DNA of 64,000 nt from Ciona intestinalis (taxonomy: Eukaryota; Chordata; Ascidiacea; Phlebobranchia; Cionidae): the NCBI RefSeq assembly GCF_000224145.3, contig NC_020176.2:3431826-3495825 (forward strand), given 5' to 3'. Position numbers and translations under genes: made by a program. The notes beneath the pieces are model-generated. The model was not told where the DNA came from. It saw only the letters and a list, made by a program, of their open reading frames with translations, and did not search any database. Of the stretch, positions 37,452-49,400 are shown in pieces (position 1 is the first letter of the stretch; the number at the start of each line of letters is the position of its first letter).

Positions 37452-40400
37452 TTAATAAATGAATGGTCCTTTTAAATATCTTAAAGCTCTTCTGGCTGCA
37501 GCGGATTTAGCAATTCGATAACTTCTACCCACCCCCTTGAAACGACCTTTACCAATAATTTCCACAGTCACCCTGACCTTCCCATCATAACGTTTCTCGG
37601 CACAACTGTAATAAATGAATGCAATTAAACTTTATTTATAATTACAGAGTATTTTATTTGATTTCTTAAATTAAAGTTTTGTGGAATTTGTAATGATATA
37701 AATGTCTGTATTAATAAGAGTTTCACAATATAATGCTATAAATTAAGATATCAAACACCCATGCTGTAAATTGTATATCATTTTATGTGTACATGTCTTT
37801 GGCAAATACCCCAACATTGCTCCTACCCAGTAGTTACTGATGGGTTGTCTAAACTCGTATAGAAAAAAAGCAAACGGCCTAATTAAAAACAAGCAACTCG
37901 GATGCAGGCACGAGGTTTATGAAACAGAACACTTGCGTTATAACTCTTAAGTTGCCCCTTCATGCAAGGATAAATAAGTTTATCAATTCATTTAAAAACA
38001 CCTGAATTTTGCGGTTTCTGGTTCCATTTCTAATAACTCTCGAACTGGTGATCTTGGAACACATGCGCTGAACTTTTCAATAAGAGGTAACATCATAACA
38101 GAATAAACTTTCCATACAGAACTTAAGTCCATTCCACTGTCCATGTATATTGCACCTGCTACCGATTCAAATATATCTCCAAGGGCTTTGGGGACCTGTT
38201 TAAAAAAATCCAGGTAAAATTTTTAAAGTTATTTAATGGCAAACCACCGTGACATAACCTTGTTTTGAAGGTTTTTGTCTTTAAAAAAATTATAACATGG
38301 ATGTTCTGTTTCATACACCTCGTGCCTCTTATGAGTTACCATGTATGTAACTTTGTGGGTGATGAAATGTAACTTGTAGGTTGATAAAAAACTTTTTTGC
38401 CAACAAATTTTTACACAAGTTTCTCCCATATCGACCCAATGCAAAAAATGTAAACCTCCACGTCTTCATTCTCTCCTTCTTCTTCATCTTTCTCCAGTGA
38501 TGATGGAGCAACGATCTCAACACGATCATAATCCCGCATCAGGTGAGCATCCATTCCTTGAGCATCTTCCTGCTTTTGCTGATACATCACGAAGTCTTCA
38601 ATGATGTGGTGAAGCTCTGGTGAGATGGACTAAAACAAAAATTTAGTGTTTTAGTATTTTTTTGGTTAATTACTAAGTGTGGGAAGTTTAGTGTGTCGGC
38701 CCTGTTGGGCATCGTGCATAAATAAGATTATGTCCAAACAGATTTTTAAACGTAAAACAGCAGTTAGCACCCACTAGCAAGCTTTATACAGCTTGGCATC
38801 TAACTTGCAGTAAAAAAGTGGAAAAAAATTGAACTACAAGATTACACACCTTGTCACAGCAAAATATGCTCATAATTTTCTTTTTATTTCATCATTTTTT
38901 ACTTTTAACTTGTTTAACTAGAAATAGTAAAAATGTATTACATGCTTTATTTTTAGCATGACACAAACAATTAAATGACATTACCTTGAAATATTTATGG
39001 AAATCATAATGTACGGCAAGTGAGGCAAAGATTGTGTTATTGACGAGAGCGGATCTCAGATCTGTAAGAGCACCCGGTGAATGATGTCGCTCGTCGTTAA
39101 AAAGATGACGCGTGATCAGGAAATCAAGAACTGCGTCGCCCAAAAATTCAAGACGTTGGTAGCAATCTGGATAAAACCAGTTTTGTTTAATTTGTTGAAT
39201 TTTTATGATGTTAAAAAAAAACAATAAAAACTGTAAATTGTGGAATTTCTTTGTTTGTGCAGAAAACACAGAGCATGAGTGTAAAACATAAATTTGAAAG
39301 GGCTTAAATAAAAAAGAAAATGGTAAAAGGCTTAAAAGGAAGAAAAAATACAAACAAAATTGTGGAATTTCTTTGTTTGTGCAGAAAACACAGAGCATGA
39401 GTGTAAAACATAAATTTGAAAGGGCTTAAATAAAAAAGAAAATGGTAAAAGGCTTAAAAGGAAGAAAAAATACAAACAAAAAAAGAGAGTAAAAACAGCA
39501 AATAATCTGTGATTACCCGTTACAGTGTTGTAGTAATACGAGGCATGAGTGAATGCTTGAAGTAGGTAAGCTTTATTCTTGAACGTGTAATTTATCTTTC
39601 TTTCAAAACCACTCAGAGCCACAAGCAACTGGTCAAGTTTATTTTGCTGGTTTGGCCGACATTCTAACATTTTATTAGTTGGGGGCGTGAGGTATCCAAA
39701 TCTGTCAACTGTTTTGCTCGTCTCTGCTTGTGCTACTTTAGGAAGAACCTGAAATTAATATTAGAAAGTTAAAACTGTTGTACATACTTTTGTAAAGGCA
39801 TGGTTGATATTTTCCATACTGATTTTAGTATTTTGAAACGGTGTGGTTTTACAAACTTATGGAAATTTAAAGAAATACATTCAACTTCAGTATAAACATA
39901 TAAATACATTAAAAAATCTTTGCATTAGTTTCTTTAAATGCATAAAAAATCTAACTGTTAAAACGGTAATGTTTAAATTTTTTTTATAAAGTAAAGAAAA
40001 TTGGCGAGTCATACATTTAAACCGAGGTGACACAGCAGAAGTTGGGCAGAACGATGACCACACGTCGTTAAATAAGCGCCGAGTAATGCTTCAACACAAT
40101 CTGCGATTGATTTATCGGCCAACGAATGTTGAGTGTGAAGGTCAAGCATTAGAGGGTCGCTGTTGTTTAGTGGCTTTCCTATAAATTGAAAGCAAAAGTA
40201 TTGTTGATTTTTTTGATAAAGAGAAATTGTCTATTAATATCGATATTTCAGATTTAGTTGGCCAGTTTGTGTAGTCATTTTTTACTATGATAATTTAACT
40301 TTTTTGTGTTTACAATATAGTCATTGCGCAGTTGTTGGAGCCCACATTTTGTAATCAGAGGATATCAGGTTTGAAGTTTGCTGCAGCATTGTGCGTGTAT

Positions 40401-43400
40401 GTGTTCTTGTGCAAGACACTAAATGGCAATTGCTCCAACCCAGTGGTCACTAATAAATGTTAAAAATTTGCCAAAAATATTCCATAAAGGACCCACAACT
40501 ACTTATGGTGAGGAATATAACGCAAGTGTTATATTCCAAAATTGTTCAACATAAAAGTAATAATTATAATAAACAAACAAACCTGACGCATCCACAGGTG
40601 TCCATGTATCTATCACAAAATCTTCCAAATTTTGTTTATTAAGTTGGCTTCTTCTAAGCGCAGCTTTATCGGTGAAATGCATGGATTGATGACTTGATAA
40701 TGCGTGTCCAATATCTGCACAAATTAAAAAAAAGATAAATAAAAATTTAAAAGTCAGTTTTAATAACATTTTCTGTTTTGTCAAATAGAAGTTTCAAAGA
40801 ATTTTTATAAAAACCCAGGAAGTCAATTTTGTTTTTACTTGAATTTTCTATTTAAATAAAACTTTTCTTTTGATTTTAACTTTTTTAATTGTTTTTATTA
40901 AATTTCATGTATTAAAATTTTTTTTTAATTTTTGAGATTTTTTTACCTAATCCGAAAAGTCCGTTGTCTCCCTTGGGTGACCCTCCCAAAGTCCGGATGC
41001 AACCCCCCAACATCCCATCTATCATCCGGATCTCATCTTCCTCGTAAATCTCCTCCTCATCATTGATCGTGGATGGTGGAAGTGAGGGAGGGGGATCAAC
41101 TACAATCAACAAAATTATTATCAGCAAAAAACCTCTGGTAAGAGCAAACTCGTCGACTGAATCAACAAAAATATTATCAACAAATTTTTATCAATATCAC
41201 CAAAACATCAACAATTTTTAATTTACAACAACAAGAATCAATAATATCCCCATCAACATTAATTCCACCACAGCACCTGCGTTAGAAGTTGTTGTTTTTT
41301 TCACCACTTTCTTTTTGCTTGGAATTCCAGTCCAAACACCTGTGGTAGAAATAAATAACATAACATAATGCTAATACAAGCAGATAAATTTTTGGTTAGA
41401 GTTTTCCTAAAAAACACTTATTTACAAATAAAATTAGGTTTTTATCTCTTTTTTACGTTTATCGAAGTTTAAACTACTACTAACAAAGTTTTACGAACCT
41501 ATTTCGACATCATCATCAGAAATATCTTCGTCCGAATCTTGCCCCTGGCCCGATGCACCAACCACAAAACCAGTTGGTAACCAGTTTACTGTTGGGTCAA
41601 ATATAAGTCCCGTCATTTTCCCAGCAAGCCCAAACTGTTTGCCGATTCTATATAAGTTGTAATTGGAAACCTTTTTGCTTCTCATGTAAGAAAGCTTGCC
41701 TGGAAATATTTGAGATCATTAGGATAATACTGAATTTTGAAATTCAATAAAGGTACATTTTTCATGAAATATGATAAAAACAATTTCACAAAACGCTATA
41801 CATTTTTCACAAAATCGATAAAATCTAGTAATATTATCTTTTTCACATAATTTGAATGAAATAAAGTATGCTAAAAAAGTTCAATTAAAAGTTCCACTTA
41901 AAAAATAAAATTGTAATTCAAATATGTGTTTGTTGTTTTTTTATTTTTGAAATAAAACACACCATACACTACTACAATAAATTAATAATTTATATTAAAA
42001 ATGTTCATACCTTCATGGGACTCTGGATAAGTGCAATACAAATACACAGTAACAGCATGTTTGAGAAAAGAATCTCCCAACATTTCAAGTCTTTCCAAAT
42101 TAAAACCATCGCTAGCGTTTGATAAAGTAAGAGCCTGATTCAAATACATAAGCGTAACATTAGGGTCGTCTAAAGTGACATCACAAGTTTTGAAACAGAG
42201 GTAATTCTAATATCATGTTTTTGGGTGATGAAAAAACAATGATAAAATACATCCGACACTAAAACAATACAGGGTGACTGAGATGGTGTACTTCATTTTT
42301 ATTCACCCGTACAATACACACACCAACACTAAACATACACACAAATAAATAAATATCCTTTTTTTTTACCCCACACACCCCCCCCCCCACCAAAAATTTA
42401 AAAACCCCCAAACACCCACCTGCAAAATAAGTCCAGGTCCCGGCCCAAGGTTCTTGACCGGATTCTCTTTATTATAATCGTCAATTACATCAGAAGATAT
42501 CCAGATTGGGTTTTCAACATCTTTTATCTTCTTTTTACAACCTCTAATTGATGCGAGAGAATCGTTCACATTGTTTTTCATGTTTTCATCTTCGTGATCA
42601 GATAAGTCAAAATGGGCTTCGTAATCATGAGATGAGAAAGAAAACCGGTCATCATCATCATCATCATCATTGTGAATATTATCATGGCAATGATCATCTT
42701 TATTTTCATTGTGAATGTAATCATCACTATCGTGAATATCATCATCACAAAGGTGATTATCATTAACTTCATGATAGTGAACATCATTCTTTTCATCATG
42801 AACATTTTCATCATCAGCACCATGATGAACAGTATCACCAATACGATCAGAATCATTATCATGATTGATATTCTTTTTATGAACATTAACATCGTTACTT
42901 CCATGAACATGAACATAATCATCTTCATCATGATTCTCCTTCATATGATTTATCACAGTGGTTTTATAAACATCACTTTTGGCAGTTGAATTCTCAAAAT
43001 CAACATGTTGATTTTGTTTATGATTGGTTTCTTCTAAGTTGTCATGTTGTGCGCATTCTCCATCATTTTCTACAGAATTTGGAACTTTTGGAATATTTTC
43101 ATCAAAAACGTTTTTATTTTCATTCAAAACTTCATTGTTTTCACTTGAAATTTCGTCAACCTGAGATTTCCGTTGAGCTGGACTTTTTTCTAACAATTTT
43201 TCATTGTCGTCGTCGCTGTCTTCATTGTCTGTCCAACCAAAGTGAAGATTCTGCCACATGTTACCTGGGGTATAGTCAAGAACTCGTGAAAAAAGCTAGA
43301 TAATTAAAGCTGACAATTTAAGACCAAATATTAACATCAGAAATTTAGTTCAGAAAATTAAAACTCATAAATTAAAAACAGCTATATTTAATATATATAA

Positions 43401-46400
43401 AACACAAACTAAAAACCCAAAATCGGCAATTTAAAGTCAGAAATTATAAAGGGTATAACAGACACCAAAAAGTTTGTAATTCAACAATTTCTACTTTGCA
43501 GCCCACATTAAATTGTCACCATACCATTACCTATAGGTGGTTGTTCCATTGTAATTCCAGATTTGAAAGCAATATTTTTACGAAGTTCCTCAGCTATTAG
43601 AAGTTGGTTCACTCTGAAATAAATGAATATAATTAACCAGTTGTTAAATGTGTACAAATATCTTCTTTATAAGGCTAGAACTTATTCTGATGGTAAATAA
43701 CCAAATGATACTGGACCTCTGGTTCAAAGCCCAATAATACTATCATTGTGAACATGAGTTATCATTGGGCAAGACACTTAATGGCAATTGCTCCAACCCA
43801 GTGGTCACTAATGAGTTGTTCAAATGTTTAGGCCAGTATATGTCCACTAGGTGTATAAAATACAACACTAGTGATATAATGAGTGCAGCTACTCTGCCCC
43901 ATGAGTATAAAAATATTTATTTACATATAAATAAAGTTCTAACCACCTGTACAGAACAGAAGGCAGACAAACAGCTTTCCTCCACAGTGAAGCAGGTATA
44001 GGATGTACTTCACATAACTCTGGGACTAAAATCTGTCTGTTGTGCAAACTTTCGTACTTTGCTCGCTTTTTCTCAAGTGAGGACATGGGCAGAGCTTTTC
44101 CTTTCTGGTTTAAATGTCGAGGGGTCAGAAGGTTTAACCTGGAATTAAAATAAACAGGTGTGTAAAAGTAGCAAGAAATAAGGGGGAAAGCTATAAAACA
44201 AAACCTTGGCCTGTTGTTTTTAAGCCAGTGGTTACAATTTAGTTAAATGTAGTAAAGTATTTTAATGTGCATTTTTTTATCTGTGTGTGAAATAGACCAC
44301 CCTGTTGTACTCATTCTCAAGGATAAATAAAACTTATACATTTAGATGATTTAACCCTAAATAATAGGTTTAAATAATTAAATTAAATATTTACCTTGAT
44401 GAAGTATGGTCCACATCAAGTAAAGGTTGTTTAAGACAACGAATGTCAAGCCCATATTTAAGTTGATAATAATGTAGGAAACTCTCGTATTCTGAAGATG
44501 GGAAACTACTCAAAGGTGTCATGTCATCTTTTAACTCGGCAACGTAAAACCTGTGTTGAAAATAGTTTGGTAAAACAAAACTGTTATTAAAAATGAGTGG
44601 GTATACATATAGGAAATATACATACATCTGTATTTTTAAGCCACAAGTGTAACATGCTGTTATTTTTATTGATAAATATGGTAAATGGAGTATACCACCC
44701 CTAACACTACACCTTTAGTTCAGATAATGTTGTAACAATTAAAAAAATAAAGTTAGAAAGTTAAGGTCCAAGTAAGCTTTACACATTTTAATAAAAGTTT
44801 TTTAAGCAATGTAGAAAAAGGGTAAAGATTTTTTAATTCTTAATAAAAAGTTAAACAATTACCTGTTAGGCTGATCACAGCTTCTGTACTTGGCCACTAC
44901 CACCCCATCTTCGTATAGTTGTCGATTAAAAACAAAAACTTTATTTTGTTCGTTCATTTTATGTTTATACCACGGATCAGATTTCATTTTTTCAATAACT
45001 CGACGTTTACTTTCAGTCTTCATCATAAAACTCCAGTCTATGTTGAGTTGGCTGCTGTTTGCTGTTGAAGACTTATTTGTTCCCACTAAAAAGACAAATA
45101 AAACTTATTTATCCTGTTGTGGCGGGGCAACGGTTATAACATGGGTGTTCTCACTGTTCTGTTCTTGTTATAACATGGGTGTTCTCACTGTTCTGTTTGA
45201 AACAAATAAAAATATTTTGTTCATACCCTTGTTCAGCACAACTACCAGCAACTGGCTTGTAGATTTCTCAGGTTGGAAAGATAAAGGAACTCGATCTACT
45301 CTCAACATGTCAGAGAAAACATAACGATGAAATATTCGAACCTGGAGAATAAAAAAGGAATCATTTTGGTTGACTGTTTCTGCTACCAGTAGATTGTAAT
45401 ATGTAATTATGACTCTTTTAGTCAAAAAAGTTAACACCATTGTACCAAAGTTTGGTCCGCCACACTTTTAACTTATTTATCCTCGCATGGCGGGGCAACA
45501 ACAGTCATTACGATGGACAGCACACAGGGGTTCTGCTTCATACATCTTGTATATCAAAATATTTTCGTAAATCGAGTGGTTTTTAGCAGATTCCCCAACT
45601 CTTGTTTAACCAAAAGTTTAACCATCACAGCACACCTATGTTCAGTTTCATACATCTTGAACTTACAAGTTTGATTTGTTGAGCAGAAAGTTGGACAAAC
45701 CCTCGACAAAATTTCAACTTGGCACTTTCTTCCCCTGACCTTGTGAAGATTGGAAACCCAGGAATCTGAGGTAATATTGAATGAAAGTCATTTATTTATC
45801 CTTACATGACAGACAACAGCAGTGCCTGCTTCTAAATTGTCATGTGTGTAACTTTGTAGTTGACTTTTATGTTTGGCTAACAAATTAGACAACCCATAAA
45901 CTTTAGAAAATTATAAAAAACTGTTTTTTTAAATGTTGTTTATAAACAATTGAATACTATAAAAACTTTTCCCCCACTTGAGGTATTGGTTTTGTTGTCA
46001 GGATCCCAAAACAACGAGAAGTTTCTTCTGGGAAAAAAAGTTTTCTTCTTCTAACGTTAAGTTCGTCAAGAAGAGGATTTTTGATCTTCATCTCAATCTC
46101 GTAGATGAAGAGATTGATATCAGGTTGTGGAAGACAGGACCTCAGGATCTGAGGAGACTGGAAAACAAATCCACATCATTATTTTCGCATCAGTTAAAAA
46201 ATAGAGTTGAAAAAAAACAACATATATATATATACATATATTTGTTTACTACAAAAATGGGACGTTAAAAGAGAATGAAAACATTAACCTAATCCTACTA
46301 TAAAACAAAAAATAACAATTCAAACACTTTTTTGGGAGAATTTAAAACCTGATATAATTAAAAAAACAATTATTTAATTCTTACATCTTTATTATAAGTT

Positions 46401-49400
46401 TGTCGTTTTTTAGTTGATCCAGGTCTCCCAGTGATGGAACTAACTTCACGTTTCCATGGATCTAATTCCTCGGCATATTTTACCGTCTCTTTGCCTGAAA
46501 AGAATGAATGAATATAATTTATTCATCAAATTCTGAACTATGTCGCTTCCCCAAATGATATTACAATTACATTTTTTAAACTTTAAAATTTAAAACAAAC
46601 CTAGATCAGTTAATGTAATGGGCTAACTCTGGCCTAAATCTCAGTTTGCATGGCACGCCTATACGACATTGGCCTTACAGGACACAAACCCAAATAAACC
46701 CATATTAAAAGCAAACCATCACCAACCAATGGGCATCAAGTTTTCATCTAATTCTCCAGCTTCATAAAGAACCTTGCATGTTTCCATGGCTACTGCTTGT
46801 TGGGCAAGTTGGAGAGTTGGCATGACAATTCCCTGAAAAAAAAATTTTGTATATTATCTGGGCTTTTTTAATTCTTTTATTAAAGGGTTGGGGTTTGTCG
46901 TGACTCAGGAACCCTCTCTTGCTGCGCCACTGGGTACAGATTAAATTCAAATCACCTGCACAGGTTCTCTAACATGGGAGTTGATTGGCAACTGCAGAAT
47001 GCACATGAACATGGGTGAATCCCCATCATTGAGAACCTCTACCACCTCACACCTGGGACTGAGGTGAGTAAACGGGTCGCTTGGCAAGCGGTTGCAATAC
47101 CTGTGGATAGAAATATAACAAATAAACTAATCTTAAAATGATGTAAAAAAAACTTAAAAAGTTAAAAATATACAAAATGACCTTTAAAAAACAGACATAA
47201 ATATCACATAAATGAACAAAACCATTCAATTAATCTAAAACCTGCACAGCAGAACCACATAACAGAACAGACTTGTTGAGAGAGTAAAATGTTTCAGCAA
47301 AAATTCGGCTTGGAATAAAATATTTATACAGTATTACAGTCACTGGGAGTTTTAGCTTTTACATTATGTAAAGGTATTTTAGTGGGAACATGTTTGCTTC
47401 TATCTATGTGTGTATGAATGTAGTTTACCTATTAACAATTCGCACAGCATTCTTCATATTAACTTGTGTATTCCTATTAAGTATATAAGGAGGGATCATC
47501 TCTTCAATGTCATCATCCTCATTATTATCATACACCTCGTTTAAGGACCAGTCTGGACCCAGTAACACCTGCGATAAAAAATATTAAAATTGAAAAACGA
47601 TAAAAAAAACATTAGGATTATTCTTGAAATGCATTAGTTTTGAAACTTAAATTTAAACCTAAAGCATTTTTATGGTCTTACAGATTTTTTTTACAATTTT
47701 TTTGTTAATTCGTTCCATTAGATTGCACAGAATAAAGGTACAAAATAACCTTTTCAATTTTCTTGTATTCCTGAAGTTTTTCCATAAAATGTGATTTTTC
47801 CGTTTCTCTAACCAACATAACATAGGCTGATGTTTGGGCTCTGGCTCGGCTTTTTGATTCAGCGTAACTTCTGCAAGAAAGGAAAAATATTAAGATTTTA
47901 GGCCAGATTTGACCATCAACCAGACTGCTTCTAAACATCAATGACTAGATGCTGCAGCCTATTTCTAATCGCATACCATAGCAATAGCCTGCATCTGAAA
48001 AATAGTAATGCCTGCATCTGAAAAATAGTAATTTAATAACCATAGATGTATAAAAAATTTACCGATAACTTTTCGGAACATCGAAGCGCATGATGAGGTT
48101 GCACTTTGGCATGTAAGCGCAATCCTCCAAATCTCCTGTACAGATGAGCAGGTTGCTCTCATGGCTCCTAAACTTCCGGAGGACCTCTTCCTGTTTGCTC
48201 TGATCCATGGATGCAGGATCAACTCCTCTTCTCTCACCCTCCACTCCAGGAGTAAGATGGGAGGAAGAAACGTGTTTTAAATTCTTGTCTTCCTTTGAAA
48301 GTTCCCGCAGCAATCGTTGTAACATCATTGCGACATATCTGGAACATTTTTAGGCATTTAAATTATTGGTGGTTTTTCTTATAATATTAAAGCTTAAATT
48401 AAATAATATAACATTCATTTTATTATGATTTTTACTAAAAACCAACTCTTTTTTAATTATTTATACACTATTTATAAATTTAAAAAATAATACCATAATT
48501 TTTAACATTTTTTTTGCAATTTTTACCTTTCTTCTACAAAGACAATCCCACACAAAGTATTGATGAAGAGAGACGGATGATTCTCATCTTCTTTCTCTTC
48601 CTTCTTTCCCTCCATCATATCGGCATCTTCGTCTTCTGCGTCAGAGTCTTGCCACCATGACACATAATCCGACTCATTTCTGGAAAAATAAATATGAAAA
48701 AATAATCATTTATAAATATATATATATAACTATTATAACATGTCTCCCAATGATAATAGATGGCAATCATCCTCTTCCAAATAAAACAACACATACCGGT
48801 TATTATATTTGAACGAAGTATTTTGTTTTTCTTCTCCCTCAACCACTGGTTTGTATTCCTTCAATACTTGAATTAAGCGATGTACTTTGGGTGCAACAAA
48901 CTGAAAAAAAGAAAATAAAAATTATAAGAGTTAAAAAAATGATGATGAGGTCTAGCTAAGGTGTAAAAGTGTAATGTGCATCCCTAGAGATAACCCACTT
49001 ACAGCTAAATTGACAGCTTTCTGATCTCCCATGTACCAGTGACATATGCTGTACACCATCTTGAATTTAGTTTGCACATATTGCAACATCACAGCTTGCC
49101 ACATCCACTTTCCAGATGTCACTTCACCATTTTCTGTGTTTTGAGCTTCAGTATTTAGATGAACGTTGATCAAATGCAAATTTTTTTGCAACTGCTTTAA
49201 AACGACTACAATCAATTGATACACACCTAAAAATAAGAATGTTACCATTGAGATGTATAGAAAATGCAGTTGGACTGTAGAATTAAACACTTATGGCTAT
49301 TTTTGAATTGGTATTTTTATTTCACTGTTTTATGTCAAATTAAAAACTACTTAACAAAACATCTAAATTTTTTTATCTAAAAAAAACTAAATTTGATTAG

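Noticed and set aside
42578-42989. Long open frames rich in Met/Ile on both strands
   Set aside because: They are products of the ATC/CAT repeat inside the Dicer exon read in other frames; the Dicer frame is the one supported by homology and splice phase.
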